Source: Bufo bufo (taxonomy: Eukaryota > Chordata > Amphibia > Anura > Bufonidae). From it: 64,000 bases of DNA. Each line of letters begins with the position of its first letter. Within the stretch, counting starts at the first letter, position 1. A program made the position numbers and the translations under genes. Under the pieces are notes generated by a model. It did not search any database and was not told the origin of the DNA. It saw only the letters and a program-made list of their open reading frames with translations. This document shows positions 10,308 to 21,987 of the stretch, piece after piece. The stretch lies in assembly GCF_905171765.1 (NCBI RefSeq), contig NC_053391.1, positions 112,271,409 to 112,335,408 on the forward strand, written 5' to 3'.

Positions 10308-11867
10308 CTAATTGTATTTGGGAGCTCTATAAGATGACCATGGGAGCCATTTTTTGAGGAATACAGTGTGTGAGCGGGACTCCCATGAGGACATTTCCTC
10401 AAACCTATGCAATTGGTCAACCTTCTGTAGCCATTGTTCTAAAGAGGGTATTTGGGTTTGCAACCAGAATGTGGGGAGTAAGAGGCAGGCGGCTATCAGC
10501 ATCTGAGAGAAGATGAAGGGAAGTTGTGGGTGATCCTTATCCTGACTGAGGGACAATAGAGCCAGTTGAGGCGAGGGTTGAAAGGAGGTGTGACAAACTC
10601 TGTTTGCCAATGTGAATATGTTAGACCACCATTTGTTTATGAGAGGGCATGACAACCATATGTGGAGGAAGGTTCCTTTCTCATGAAGGCACCTCCAGCA
10701 GGTGTCCGAAGCAGATTGAGAGAAGAGGGTGGTCTTATCTGGTGTGTTGTACCACCTAGTGAGAATTTTGTATCCATTCTCCTGGATTCGGACACATCGG
10801 GAGGCCCTATGCGGAGATTCAAGTAGTTTGTGGAGAGATACAAAGGGAATGGTGATATTCAGGTCCAGTTCCCATTGTTTTATGAAAGCTGGTTTAGTCA
10901 GCATAGGTGGGGAACGTAATCTCTTATAGATTTGTGAAATTGTTTTTTTGAGGTTAGAGGGAAGGGAGATTATTGATTCAAACCATACAAGGGGGCGTAG
11001 GAGGTCACCCATTTGGATGTGTTGACTTATGTAGGCTCTAAGGTATAGAATTGAGAAGAGGGCACCTGGGCGGGGGTCGAGAAGAGCTTTCACAGCTTCC
11101 AGATCTAGTAATTTACCAGTTTGGTTCATCAGCGAAGATAACGTTAATGATGAGGAAGTCAGCCCCTCAGAGGTAGCCATTCTCAGGGCTATGGGAGCTG
11201 TGTCTATCGCGTCTTTTATTGTTAAAAGGAGAGAGGGGAAAGGAATGGAGCAATGGTATGTGGATAGCCATTTCTAATCCTCAAGGGTAGCTTTGACAAT
11301 TGGATAATGGGATAGTGACCCAAATAGGATGTTTTGACGTCCTAGCAGGAGAGCTCTTATTGGTATATTTAGTATCTCAAGTTCCATTTCTACTGTGGAT
11401 GATTGCATAGAAGGGCGTAACCAAGCTACAGCTCGGGAGAGTAGTATGGCCTTGCCGTAGAGTTCCGGGTTTGGGAGGCCTATACCGCCAGCTTGTCTAG
11501 GTTTGGTGAGAGTGGAAAATGCCAATCTAGCTTTTTTCCCATTCCAGATGAAGGATCTGAATTTCTTTTGCATTGTGGCATAATAATGTTTGGGTATAGG
11601 AATTGGGAGAACCTGTTGTAGGTAAGTGAGTCGTGGGAGGATTAAGGAGGAAAGTAGGTTTTTACGACCAAACCAGGACAGTGTGGGGTTGGATTGATTA
11701 AGGTTGTCTATGGCTCTAAAAATTGATGACTGTAGGGGGACATAATTGATAGAGAAAATATCTTTTATTTTTGGACTAATTATAACGCCCAGGTAAGTAA
11801 TGGTGGGAGAAGGCCAATTAAAGGGTGAGTTTTCCATTAAGCGTTGTCTGGTGGAGGAGGGGATACC
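10308..11867 (-). pseudogene. L1 ORF2, C-terminal part
   Basis: The minus strand continues the ORF2 after the non-coding LTR insertion: TYLGVIISP, a thumb region motif, lies near 11790, and an open stretch of 290 codons (11180-10308) carries the C-terminal Cys/His motif CWRCLHEKGTFLHIWLSCP (about 10650-10705) and the final VDQLHRFEEMSSWE. A frame break lies near 11200-11270. The region 9876-10307 downstream is the LINE 3' UTR with its T-rich end. Confidence 0.9.
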
Positions 11868-12826
11868 TGTCACGGCCATGGCTATGACCGTGACTCCTGA
11901 ACCGCATGCGGTTGTCAGCGGTTTTCTTTGGTTGTCAATCACAGGTGAGGGCTGTGGTATTTGCCTCACCTGTGGTTGCCGCTGGCAACAGTATGTATGT
12001 GGCAGCGTAGCAGTCTGAGCTGTGCCATTGCAGCTTGCTATGTTGTGCATGCGGTTTTGTGTGATGTGTGTATGTGTGCACTTGCTTTTTATGTTATTGT
12101 GTGCACGTCTCCTTTAAGTGGTGTTTTCCCTTCCCTGGTGTTGGAAGGGTTAATCTCCTTCCTAGTGTGTGTGTGCACTGGGTGTGTCCGTCTGTGGGGT
12201 GTGGCTTCTTGGCCTATAAAGCCTCACTGCTTTTGCAGGTCTGCAGGTTGCTTCAGCCATGCTTAGCTGAAAGCAGCCTCCTGTCTTTACTACCTGCCAG
12301 TAAGAGCCACCCCTGTGGTCATAACCATAATGTCTCATTAAGTTTATTTCTAGTTATGTGTGATGTCCGTTTGATGTTTTACATGTGATTTTGTGCAGCT
12401 ATGGATCTGGGTCCCTGTGTGGGGATGCGTTTGTGATCTGCACCCTGCTTACACAGGGATCCAGTCAGCAAGGCTGTGGCAGGTAGGTGGAACTCTTTGT
12501 TCACCTGCCATATCCATAGAGCTGTTTATGTCTCCCCTTTTCCAGCAGCTTGGCCGTTGAGACTCCTGCTCCTCCGTGTCTAGGAGGAGTGGGTTGTCTT
12601 ACTCAGCTCCTAGTTTAGGGCCATCTTGAGGGCTAGCAGGGACTTCTAGGTTCCGGAGCATGAGCCCTCCTACCATCAAGGTTGGCTCATGTAGCTAGGA
12701 GTCAGGGTCAGGTTAGGGATGCCTTTAGAAGGTGACCTGCTCCCTAATCCTGTCTTCATGGCCAAGCAGCCATAACATCACCGGGCTCCACACGGCTGAG
12801 GATTTCCCCCATCCTCAGACGTGATA
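11868..12826 (+). repeat. 5' LTR of the non-coding LTR element
   Basis: Starts TGTCACGGCC and ends GACGTGATA; the terminal CA has changed to TA relative to the right copy. A TATA-like word (GGCCTATAAAGCC, about 12212) lies mid-LTR as a candidate promoter. Confidence 0.9.
12212..12224 (+). promoter_or_regulatory. Candidate TATA box in the LTR
   Basis: GGCCTATAAAGCC is present at the same place in both LTRs (also near 13945). Its position in the middle of the LTR fits a U3 promoter. This is motif-based only. Confidence 0.4.
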
Positions 12827-13600
12827 GTATGACCACAGTCGCTTCTTACGTGGCGTTCCCTCGAAAGAGGGTAAAGCATGCACCGCTATCTACGGATGGG
12901 GTGCATGCGCGTTCTCCGGAGGGAGAGCGTTATGGGGGTTTCACCGTTTACGGCGCGGTGAGTGGCATTCCCCGCCATTCCTAGCTCACCGTTGTCCGTG
13001 TTGGTGTCCCCTTTTGTTTGTTTTTCCCCTCCCCCCCTCCCATTGTTTTTGTGCCTCACCAACCTTCCCCTTTTGTTGTTGGGAGGGGCTTTGAGGGGTG
13101 GGAGTATGCATTTCCTTCGAAAGAGGGTGCACCATGCAGTGTCATCTCCTTGTGGCCTGCATGCGCGTTCTCCGGAGGGAGAGCGTTCCTGGGGGTTCTC
13201 CGTTAACGGCACGGTTGGTGGCTTATTCCCCGCCACCTTACCTTCCGTGTCCGTGTTGGGGATCCCTCGTCCCTCTCCATGTTCCCATCTCTGGTCGTCT
13301 GCTGGCAGCACTCCGTAAGTGGTCCGGCTGCGTGCTGGTTAGGAGTGTCTGCTGGCAGCGACTGGAATGGGGACGTGAGTGGAGAGTCCCCTCGTCCACT
13401 CTCAGTGGTTCCATTTCCGTGTCGCTGGTGCGGGCTGCAGGCCTCGTCGGACTGGCTGTGTTGTGTGCTGGGAGAGGATGCAGCTGACAGCGACTTTCTG
13501 GGAACCATGTCCTGAGAGTGGACGTTCCCTTCTCCTATCCCCTTGTGCGAGTCTCTCACCAGTTTCCTTTTTTTGGTGGGGGGGCTTTGAGGGGTGGGAG
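12827..13600 (+). other. Non-coding interior of the LTR element with duplicated block
   Basis: A block with CGAAAGAGGGT, GCATGCGCGTTCTCCGGAGG and GGGAGAGCGTT occurs twice (about 12860-12960 and 13115-13230). The polypurine-like word GGGCTTTGAGGGGTGGGAG also occurs twice, at about 13086-13104 and 13582-13600. Open frames up to ~145 codons are present on both strands but have no recognisable domain. Confidence 0.6.
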
Positions 13601-14559
13601 TGTCACGGCCATGGCTATGACCGTGACTCCTGAACCGCATGCGGTTGTCAGCGGTTTTCTTTGGTTGTCAATCACAGGTGAGGGCTGTGGTATTTGCCTC
13701 ACCTGTGGTTGCCGCTGGCAACAGTATGTATGTGGCAGCGTAGCAGTCTGAGCTGTGCCATTGCAGCTTGCTATGTTGTGCATGCGGTTTTGTGTGATGT
13801 GTGTATGTGTGCACTTGCTTTTTATGTTATTGTGTGCACGTCTCCTTTAAGTGGTGTTTTCCCTTCCCTGGTGTTGGAAGGGTTAATCTCCTTCCTAGTG
13901 TGTGTGTGCACTGGGTGTGTCCGTCTGTGGGGTGTGGCTTCTTGGCCTATAAAGCCTCACTGCTTTTGCAGGTCTGCAGGTTGCTTCAGCCATGCTTAGC
14001 TGAAAGCAGCCTCCTGTCTTTACTACCTGCCAGTAAGAGCCACCCCTGTGGTCATAACCATAATGTCTCATTAAGTTTATTTCTAGTTATGTGTGATGTC
14101 CGTTTGATGTTTTACATGTGATTTTGTGCAGCTATGGATCTGGGTCGCTGTGTGGGGATGCATTTGTAATCTGCACCCTGCTTACACAGGGATCCAGTCA
14201 GCAAGGCTGTGGCAGGTAGGTGGAACTCTTTGTTCACCTGCCATATCCATAGAGCTGTTTATGTCTCCCCTTTTCCAGCAGCTTGGCCGTTGAGACTCCT
14301 GCTCCTCCGTGTCTAGGAGGAGTGGGTTGTCTTACTCAGCTCCTAGTTTAGGGCCATCTTGAGGGCTAGCAGGGACTTCTAGGTTCCGGAGCATGAGCCC
14401 TCCTACCATCAAGGTTGGCTCATGTAGCTAGGAGTCAGGGTCAGGTTAGGGATGCCTTTAGGGGGTGACCTGCTCCCTAATCCTGTCTTCATGGCCAAGC
14501 AGCCATAACATCACCGGGCTCCACGCGGCTGAGGATTTCCCCCGTCCTCAGCCGTGACA
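13601..14559 (+). repeat. 3' LTR of the non-coding LTR element
   Basis: Full-length 959-bp partner of the left LTR with the canonical TG...CA termini (TGTCACGG...CCGTGACA). Differences to the 5' LTR include changes near 14146-14168 and at the terminus. Confidence 0.9.
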
Positions 14560-14652
14560 ATACCTGAGCATAAGACTAGGGATTTGTTAGCGTTTATCTT
14601 GAAGTCTGAAACCTCGCTGTAAAGATTGAGATGGTAATCAATGCAGGGTAGG
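14560..14652 (-). pseudogene. Short L1 ORF2 segment between two LTR insertions
   Basis: These 93 bp read in frame on the minus strand as part of the L1 reverse transcriptase just after the FADD box, with SDFKINANKSLVL, the typical thumb-proximal segment. Both ends are target duplications of LTR elements: GTAGG at 14648-14652 and ATACC at 14560-14564. It joins in frame with 21988 upward and with 11867 downward. Confidence 0.9.
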
Positions 14653-15300
14653 TGTCACGACCGCTATCCCAGCAGCAGTCGTGTCGCACCAGACGGAGGG
14701 GAAGGGGGACCCTTATCTACGGATGGGAATATTATGGCCACCCCTGACTAACCCTAAGCTGGCACCTGTCTGCCTTGATACCCTAGACGGGGTGTGAACC
14801 CGTGCGGCGAGCAGGATGCCTAAACCCTCAGTCACCCTAACAAGCCTAGAGTGGGGAAAGGCCGATGGGAGCAGTAGTCACCATCACTCATGTCTAGGAG
14901 AACAGCAGGGGAAGACAGCAACAAACAAACTATAGCAGAGATAGACTTATCCAGTCACGAGCAGAGAAGGCGATCCCAATCACGACAGTCCACGCCGGAC
15001 AAGAGCTCCACAGCAACACCACCAAACGATCTCCTTCAAAGGTCAGAATAGAACTGGAAGTAAGGACTATATCTGGCAATGACTGCAAGTGAAACTGAAA
15101 CTAATATAGTAGCTGGGAGTGGCAGACAGGACTCACCTGAGAAGGATGCCTACAAACTCCCAGTCAGGACAAAAAGGTTCACAAGGCAAAACCCGGATGA
15201 CATACCCTGAACCATGGAGCAAACTCACAAGCTATCGCGGGTAGCAAGTCACTGCGACCTTCTCCTCCCAGACCTGTCTGGATCAGTCACAGTCGTGACA
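14653..15300 (-). repeat. 3' LTR of the chromovirus (full length, 648 bp)
   Basis: Bounded by TGTCACGACC and GTCGTGACA. It follows the polypurine tract on the minus strand. The other LTR (21546-21987) matches its distal part closely. Confidence 0.92.
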
Positions 15301-15995
15301 GTACCCCCCTTTCTACGAGGGGCCCCCGGACCCTCAAGACCAGGCCTCTCCGGATGGGAGCTATGAAAAGCCCGAATGAGTCTGTCCGCTTTTATCTCTG
15401 AAGCTGGAACCCACATTCTCTCTTCGGAACCATAACCTCTCCAGTGCACCAGGTACTGAAGAGAGCGGCGAACATATCGTGAGTCAACAATCTTTTCTAC
15501 CTGAAACTCAAGACTGTCATCAACAACCACCGGTGGAGGCGGTAGTGGCAATGGTTCAGGAGGTTCTACATATCTCTTAAGCAGAGATCTGTGGAAGACA
15601 TTATGGATCCTTAGAGTCTGAGGTAGCTCCAGACGAAAAGCCACCGGGTTAATGATCTTAATTACCCTATAAGGACCAATAAATATCGGACCTAATTTCC
15701 ATGAGGGAACCTTCAACTTGATATTTCTGGTAGACAACCACATCAAGTCATTCACCCCAAGGTCCGGACCTTCAGAGAGCCTCCTATCAGCCACACGTTT
15801 GTATCTACCACCCATTCTCTTCAAACTTTCTTGCACACTCTGCCACACTGAAGAAAGTGAAGACGCAAATCGTTCCTCCTCGGGAATCCCAGATTGCCCC
15901 CCCCTCACTAAACGTACAAAACTGATGATGGAAATCATACGCACCAAAAAATGGTGACTTATCGGTGGATTCTTGACGACGATTATTAATGGCAA
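15249..15995 (-). pseudogene. pol: Chromovirus pol C-terminus: integrase tail and chromodomain
   Basis: This frame continues the integrase after a frameshift near 15920-15990. From about residue 85 it has the GPY/F-type segment (LGPIFIGPYRVIKIINPVAF), then a proline-rich spacer, then a chromodomain at roughly residues 163-212 (15360-15509) with EKIVDSRY, YLVHWRGYG and MWVPASEI, containing the aromatic positions of a typical methyl-lysine reader. In chromoviruses this domain directs integration to marked chromatin. The first ~35 residues of the open frame are out of frame with the integrase and are not part of the protein. Confidence 0.9.
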
Positions 15996-16779
15996 ACTCG
16001 GCTAACGGTAAATAAGATGACCATTCCTCCTGATTTTCGGAAACAAAGCATCTCAAATATGTCTCTAGGTTTTGATTGGTACGTTCAGTCTGACCGTTGG
16101 ACAGTGTATGGAAAGATGAAGAAAATGACAGATGAACCCCTAAACGAGAACAAAAAGCTTTCCAAAATTTAGAAACGAATTGGGTACCACGATCCGAAAC
16201 AATATCGGAAGGGACCCCGTGAAGCTTCACGATGTGGTCAATAAAAACCTGAGCCAGTGTGTTAGCATTAGGCAATGCGGCAAGAGCAATAAAGTGCACC
16301 ATTTTACTGAATCTGTCAACAACTACAAGAATAACAGTTTTCCCCGCTGATACTGGTAGATCCGTAATGAAATCCATTGATAGGTGCGTCCAAGGCCTGT
16401 TGGGGATGGCTAGAGGTAAAAGACGCCCTGCCGGACGAGTATGATCTACCTTAGAACGAGCACAGGTAGCACATGCAGACACAAAATTCAACACCTCCTG
16501 GCGCCACTTAGGCCACCAGAACCGACGAGACACTAATTCAGAGGTTGCCCTACTACCTGGGTGTCCTGCCACTGTGGAGTTATGGTGTTCTTTTAGTATC
16601 TCCAGGCGTAAATTTTCTGGCACAAACAGTTTACCCGAGGGGCAGGAGGCCGGGGCGTCCCCCTGAGCTTTCAACACCCTCCCCTCTAAACCTGAGTGTA
16701 ATGCAGAGACCACCACCCCCTTTTGCAAAATGGGCTCTGGTACCTCAACATCACCCCCTCCAGGAAAACTTCGAGACAA
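15805..16779 (-). pseudogene. pol: Chromovirus integrase
   Basis: The zinc-binding HHCC module is seen as HHNSTVAGHPG followed by CATCARSK. The catalytic core shows SMDFITDLP (first D), SDRGTQFVSKFW (second D) and NGQTERTNQNLE (E), so all three DDE residues remain. It joins RNase H upstream only through a frame change near 16780-16800 and loses frame again near 15920, so the enzyme cannot be made as one chain. It would insert the element's cDNA, giving the 5-bp duplications seen here. Confidence 0.92.
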
Positions 16780-18713
16780 TTATAGTATTAGTATTTTTTG
16801 CCCCCGGGCGATAGGTTATTACAAAATTAAACCTAGTAAAAAATAACGACCACCGAGCCTGTCTAGGGGTGAGACGTTTAGCAGACTCCAGATATAATAA
16901 GTTTTTGTGATCAGTAATCACCGTGACGGGATGAACAGCCCCCCTCCAAAAAATGACGCCACTCCTCAAAAGCCAACTTAATAGCCAAAAGTTCCCTGTT
17001 GCCAATATCATAGTTCCTTTCTGCAGTAGACAATTTATTTGAAAAGAAAGCACACGGACGCCATTCACCAGGGGACGGGCCCTGAGATAGTACCGCTCCC
17101 ACCCCCACCCCCACCTCTGATGCGTCAACCTCTACAATAAAAGGAAGCGAGACATCTGGCTGTACGAGAATAGGGGCCGAGGTGAATCTCTCCTTCAGAG
17201 ATGCAAAGGCAGTTTTGGCTGCATGTGACCATTTGGAAAAATCGGATCCCTTTCGGGTCATGTCCGTCAGTGGTTTGACCACCAAGGAATAGTTCTTTAT
17301 AAATTTTCTATAAAAATTGGCAAACCCCAGGAAGCGTTGCAATGCCTTCAGGTTCTCAGGCAGATCCCAGTCTATAATCGCCCGGACTTTCTCTGGATCC
17401 ATGCGGAAACCTGAATCTGACAACACATACCCCAGAAATGGCAGTTCTTTTACAGCGAACACACATTTTTCTAACTTAGCAAACAATTTGTTGGCCCTTA
17501 ATATCTGCAGCACTTGTCTCACATGGATCTTATGTGTATCCAGATCCGGGGAATAGACCAGGATGTCATCAAGATATATCACAACAAATCTCCCGATAAG
17601 GTGACTAAAAATATCGTTGACAAAATGTTGGAATACCGCAGGCGCATTAGTAAGACCAAATGGCATGACCAGATTTTCATAATGCCCTTCCGGAGTATTA
17701 AAAGCCGTCTTCCACTCATCCCCCTCTTTGATGCGAACCAGGTTATAGGCTCCTCTGAGATCCATTTTGGAGAACCATTTAGCACCAGCAACCTGATTAA
17801 AGAGGTCGGGAATGAGAGGAAGAGGATAGGGATCTCGGATAGTTATCCAGTTTAATTCCCGGAAATCCAGGCAAGGACGTAGGCCCCCATCTTTCTTTTT
17901 AACGAAAAAGAACCCTGCAGCCACAGGTGAAGAAGAGGGTCTGATGTGTCCCTTAGCCAAACTCTCCGAAATATAATCTTTCATAGCCTTCCTCCCAGGG
18001 CCGGAAAGATTGTATAACCGGGTTTTAGGTAGTTTTGCCCCAGGTAGTAGATTAATCGGGCAATCATATGGACGATGAGGTGGTAACCCCTGACAACCCT
18101 TCTCAGAGAACACATCCATAAAATCTGACAGAAAGGCAGGTAAAGATGTTACAGAGAGTGTAGAGCACCTACTACTCAAGCAGTTGTCCTTACAATGTTC
18201 ACTCCACTCCACAATCTCCCCGGCCTGCCAATCCACCACTGGATTGTGAGTCACCAGCCAGGGAAGCCCCAATACCATAGGAGCCGGAAGACCGTCCAGG
18301 AAATAACAAGAGATATGCTCTTTATGGAGGTCCCCTACCTGCAGATGGATATTATGGATGATCTGAGTTAACTCTTTCTGAGTAAGAGGGGAGGAGTCGA
18401 TGGCAAAAACAGGAATAGTTCTGCGTATCGGTTCCGGAGTAAAACCCAGAGCCTGAGCAAACCATGAATCCACCAAGTTGACCCCCGCCCCACTGTCCAA
18501 AAAGACGGAACAGATCTCAGTCTTATTGCCCGCCTCAACGGTAGCGGACAACAAAAACTGAGACATGCGTATGGAGGAAACGAATACGCCCAGACTGTTA
18601 TCCTCCGCACAATCTGGGGACTCTAGTTTTCCGGCGGCTCCTTTGTTTGTGGTCTCTTGGGTTCTGAGGGACAAACCTTTACAAAATGACCCCTCCCCCC
18701 ACAACGAAAACAA
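16751..18713 (-). pseudogene. pol: Chromovirus pol: protease, reverse transcriptase, RNase H
   Basis: An open frame of 600 codons (18713-16911) carries an aspartic protease ([12 protein letters not shown], residues 72-82), reverse transcriptase (KMDLRGAY near 317, [11 protein letters not shown] near 348, YLDDILVYS at 380) and RNase H (VEVDASEVG near 525). It overlaps the end of gag by 91 bp in the -1 frame, as expected for frameshift expression of Gag-Pol. A one-base expansion of a G run near 16936-16941 shifts the frame in RNase H; the coding continues in another frame ([19 protein letters not shown]) to about 16800. The first residues before the gag stop are probably not translated separately. 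Confidence 0.93.
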
Positions 18714-19510
18714 ACCTTTGACCTACGGCGGAACTTAGGAGGATTCACCCGTCTAGTGGCGCCCCCTATTTGCATTGGTTCGACTGGATCATAACAAACC
18801 GATCCCTGCCCTATAGAGGCCTCCGTAAAATTTAATAGTCTCTCCCGGAGTCGTCTGTCGATTCTTATGGACAGAGACATAGCAGCCTCCAGAGACCCAG
18901 GGACCTCGTATACCGCCAGCGCGTCTTTTAATTTTTCAGACAACCCCTGGCAGAACTGACTCCTAAGGGCCGAGTCGTTCCATAACGTATCAGTAGCCCA
19001 CCTACGGAATTCGGAACAATATAGTTCAGCAGACCGGTTCTCTTGCCGAAGTCTACGTAGCTTAGACTCAGCCAGTGAGACCCGGTCCGGGTCATCATAT
19101 ACGAGACCCAGGGCTTCAAAAAACTCCTCCACTGATCGTAAGGCCAGAGAGTCTGATGGTAGGGAGAAAGCCCAAGCCTGCGGATCTCCTTGCAGGAGAG
19201 AAATTACAATGCCCACCCGTTGTTCCTCACCGCCGGAGGATCTAGGGCGTAACCTGAAGAACAATTTGCAAGCTTCTCTGAAGGTTACAAATTGGTCTCT
19301 CCCTCCTGAGAACCTATCAGGTAAAGCCACTTTTGGCTCAGGAGTACCTTGGTTTCCCGTAGCAACGGTGGAACCCAAGGATGGCTGCTGCTGCTGCTGC
19401 AGCACTGTTGCTTTTAATCCTGCCACTTCAAGGGATAATCCCTGTAATTGTTTCGCCAAAACCGTAACCGGATCCATAGTGGAACAGAAAAATACAAAGC
19501 AAAACAGCAA
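18623..19510 (-). CDS. gag: Chromovirus gag, inner copy
   Basis: A 295-codon open frame. After a Gln-rich N-terminal stretch ([10 protein letters not shown]) comes a capsid-like segment ([36 protein letters not shown]) and a CCHC zinc knuckle [14 protein letters not shown] near residue 270. It ends GAAAACTAG, close to where the -1 shift into pol would occur. The first residues (a Phe-rich run) precede a second Met ([13 protein letters not shown]), which is the more likely start. It is intact, and is the duplicate adjacent to the complete pol. Confidence 0.88.
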   Translation of the reverse strand: MLFCFVFFCSTMDPVTVLAKQLQGLSLEVAGLKATVLQQQQQPSLGSTVATGNQGTPEPKVALPDRFSGGRDQFVTFREACKLFFRLRPRSSGGEEQRVGIVISLLQGDPQAWAFSLPSDSLALRSVEEFFEALGLVYDDPDRVSLAESKLRRLRQENRSAELYCSEFRRWATDTLWNDSALRSQFCQGLSEKLKDALAVYEVPGSLEAAMSLSIRIDRRLRERLLNFTEASIGQGSVCYDPVEPMQIGGATRRVNPPKFRRRSKVCFRCGGRGHFVKVCPSEPKRPQTKEPPEN

Positions 19511-19555
19511 GCAAAAAAAAAAAAAGAAATGTCACTTTTTTTATTTTTTATTAAA

Positions 19556-19685
19556 AGGCCAATGGGAGCACTAGTCACCATCACTCATGTCTAGGAGAAC
19601 AGCACGGGAAGACAGCAACAAACAAACTATAGCAGAGATAGACTTATCCAGTCACGAGCAGAGAAGGCGATCCCAATCACGACAG
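19556..19685 (-). repeat. Internal LTR fragment at the duplication junction
   Basis: 130 bp matching the LTR (compare 14860-14990 and 21546-21675) lie between the two gag copies. They end abruptly at CACGACAG, where pol sequence (GATTAAAAGCC) starts, marking the junction of the 1990-bp tandem duplication. Confidence 0.9.
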
Positions 19686-20703
19686 GATTAAAAGCCGTCT
19701 TCCACTCATCCCCCTCTTTGATGCGAACCAGGTTATAGGCTCCTCTGAGATCCATTTTGGAGAACCATTTAGCACCAGCAACCTGATTAAAGAGTTCGGG
19801 AATGAGAGGAAGAGGATAGGGATCTCGGATAGTTATCCAGTTTAATTCCCGGAAATCCAGGCAAGGACGTAGGCCCCCATCTTTCTTTTTAACGAAAAAG
19901 AACCCTGCAGCCACAGGTGAAGAAGAGGGTCTGATGTGTCCCTTAGCCAAACTCTCCGAAATATAATCTTTCATAGCCTTCCTCCCAGGGCCGGAAAGAT
20001 TGTATAACCGGGTTTTAGGTAGTTTTGCCCCAGGTAGTAGATTAATCGGGCAATCATATGGACGATGAGGTGGTAACCCCTGACAACCCTTCTCAGAGAA
20101 CACATCCATAAAATCTGACAGAAAGGCAGGTAAAGATGTTACAGAGAGTGTAGAGCACCTACTACTCAAGCAGTTGTCCTTACAATGTTCACTCCACTCC
20201 ACAATCTCCCCGGCCTGCCAATCCACCACTGGATTGTGAGTCACCAGCCAGGGAAGCCCCAATACCATAGGAGCCGGAAGACCGTCCAGGACATAACAAG
20301 AGATATGCTCTTTATGGAGGTCCCCTACCTGCAGATGGATATTATGGATGATCTGAGTTAACTCTTTCTGAGTAAGAGGGGAGGAGTCGATGGCAAAAAC
20401 AGGAATAGTTCTGCGTATCGGTTCCGGAGTAAAACCCAGAGCCTGAGCAAACCATGAATCCACCAAGTTGACCCCCGCCCCACTGTCCAAAAAGACGGAA
20501 CAGATCTCAGTCTTATTGCCCGCCTCAACGGTAGCGGACAACAAAAACTGAGACATGCGTATGGAGGAAACGAATACGCCCAGACTGTTATCCTCCGCAC
20601 AATCTGGGGACTCTAGTTTTCCGGCGGCTCCTTTGTTTGTGGTCTCTTGGGTTCTGAGGGACAAACCTTTACAAAATGACCCCTCCCCCCACAACGAAAA
20701 CAA
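19627..20703 (-). pseudogene. pol: Truncated chromovirus pol, duplicate copy
   Basis: A copy of protease and the front part of reverse transcriptase (to about residue 340, just after the GDEWKTAFN motif), then the frame runs into LTR sequence and stops. It is nearly identical to the corresponding part of 16911-18713; differences include Phe to Val near residue 138 and Asp to Glu near 303. It lacks the YLDD box, RNase H and integrase, so it is only a duplication product. Confidence 0.92.
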
Positions 20704-21500
20704 ACCTTTGACCTACGGCGGAACTTAGGAGGATTCACCCGTCTAGTGGCGCCCCCTATTTGCATTGGTTCGACTGGATCATAACAAACCGATCCCTGCC
20801 CTATAGAGGCCTCCGTAAAATTTAATAGTCTCTCCCGGAGTCGTCTGTCGATTCTTATGGACAGAGACATAGCAGCCTCCAGAGACCCAGGGACCTCGTA
20901 TACCGCCAGCGCGTCTTTTAATTTTTCAGACAACCCCTGGCAGAACTGACTCCTAAGGGCCGAGTCGTTCCATAACGTATCAGTAGCCCACCTACGGAAT
21001 TCGGAACAATATAGTTCAGCAGACCGGTTCTCTTGCCGAAGTCTACGTAGCTTAGACTCAGCCAGTGAGACCCTGTCCGGGTCATCATATACGAGACCCA
21101 GGGCTTCAAAAAACTCCTCCACTGATCGTAAGGCCAGAGAGTCTGATGGTAGGGAGAAAGCCCAAGCCTGCGGATCTCCTTGCAGGAGAGAAATTACAAT
21201 GCCCACCCGTTGTTCCTCACCGCCGGAGGATCTAGGGCGTAACCTGAAGAACAATTTGCAAGCTTCTCTGAAGGTTACAAATTGGTCTCTCCCTCCTGAG
21301 AACCTATCAGGTAAAGCCACTTTTGGCTCAGGAGTACCTTGGTTTCCCGTAGCAACGGTGGAACCCAAGGATGGCTGCTGCTGCTGCTGCAGCACTGTTG
21401 CTTTTAATCCTGCCACTTCAAGGGATAATCCCTGTAATTGTTTCGCCAAAACCGTAACCGGATCCATAGTGGAACAGAAAAATACAAAGCAAAACAGCAA
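20613..21500 (-). CDS. gag: Chromovirus gag, outer copy
   Basis: Same 295 residues as the copy at 18623-19510, shifted by exactly 1990 bp, with the same Gln run, capsid-like segment and CCHC knuckle [14 protein letters not shown]. This is the copy next to the 5' LTR, but the leader with primer binding site is missing between it and the LTR. Confidence 0.88.
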   Translation of the reverse strand: MLFCFVFFCSTMDPVTVLAKQLQGLSLEVAGLKATVLQQQQQPSLGSTVATGNQGTPEPKVALPDRFSGGRDQFVTFREACKLFFRLRPRSSGGEEQRVGIVISLLQGDPQAWAFSLPSDSLALRSVEEFFEALGLVYDDPDRVSLAESKLRRLRQENRSAELYCSEFRRWATDTLWNDSALRSQFCQGLSEKLKDALAVYEVPGSLEAAMSLSIRIDRRLRERLLNFTEASIGQGSVCYDPVEPMQIGGATRRVNPPKFRRRSKVCFRCGGRGHFVKVCPSEPKRPQTKEPPEN

Positions 21501-21545
21501 GCAAAAAAAAAAAAAGAAATGTCACTTTTTTTATTTTTTATTAAA

Positions 21546-21987
21546 TGGCCGATGGGAGTACTAGTCACCATCACTCATGTCTAGGAGAACAGCACGGGAA
21601 GACAGCAACAAACAAACTATAGCAGAGATAGACTTATCCAGTCACGAGCAGAGAAGGCGATCCCAATCATGACAGTCCACGCCGGACAAGAGCTCCACAG
21701 CAACACCATCAAACGATCTCCTTCAAAGGTCAGAATAGAACTGGAAGTAAGGACTATATCTGGCAATGACTGCAAGTGAAACTGAAACTAATATAGTAGC
21801 TGGGAGTGGCAGACAGGACTCACCTGAGAAGGATGCCTACAAACTCCCAGTCAGGACAAAAAGGTTCACAAGGCAAAACCCGGATGACATACCCTGAACC
21901 ATGGAGCAAACTCACAAGCTATCGCGAGTAGCAAGTTGCTGCGACCTTCTCCTCCCAGACCTGTCTGGATCAGTCACAGTCGTGACA
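21546..21987 (-). repeat. 5' LTR of the chromovirus, truncated
   Basis: Matches positions ~14861-15300 of the 3' LTR but lacks the ~208 bp that would lie next to the interior, together with the primer binding site. The terminal GTCGTGACA and the GTAGG target duplication are kept. The missing part would include the R/U5 side. Confidence 0.88.

Larger units (their letters stand above)
11868..14559 (+). mobile_element. Non-coding LTR retrotransposon with two 959-bp LTRs
   Basis: The LTRs (11868-12826 and 13601-14559) are of equal length, start TGTCACGGCC and end CGTGATA or CGTGACA, and differ at only a handful of positions. The element is flanked by a 5-bp target duplication ATACC (11863-11867, 14560-14564) inside the L1 reading frame. 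A purine tract (GCTTTGAGGGGTGGGAG) immediately precedes the right LTR, so the element reads left to right. The 774-bp interior has no gag or pol, so it must have depended on enzymes of another element; the termini resemble those of the chromovirus next door. Confidence 0.9.
14653..21987 (-). mobile_element. Ty3/gypsy chromovirus inserted in the L1
   Basis: A 7.3-kb minus-strand LTR element flanked by the 5-bp target duplication GTAGG (14648-14652, 21988-21992), which interrupts the L1 reading frame. Order on the minus strand: truncated 5' LTR (21987-21546), gag, partial pol, LTR fragment (19685-19556), a second gag, pol with protease, reverse transcriptase, RNase H, integrase and chromodomain, polypurine tract (AAAGGGGGG, about 15302-15312) and 3' LTR (15300-14653). 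The single-gag layout is disturbed by a 1990-bp tandem duplication. Gene order and chromodomain place it in the chromovirus branch, resembling the vertebrate sushi-type group. Confidence 0.93.

Noticed and set aside
11961..14121. Paired open frames of ~100 codons seen twice
   Set aside because: They lie at the same positions in both LTRs of the non-coding element and have no similarity to known proteins; conservation reflects LTR identity.
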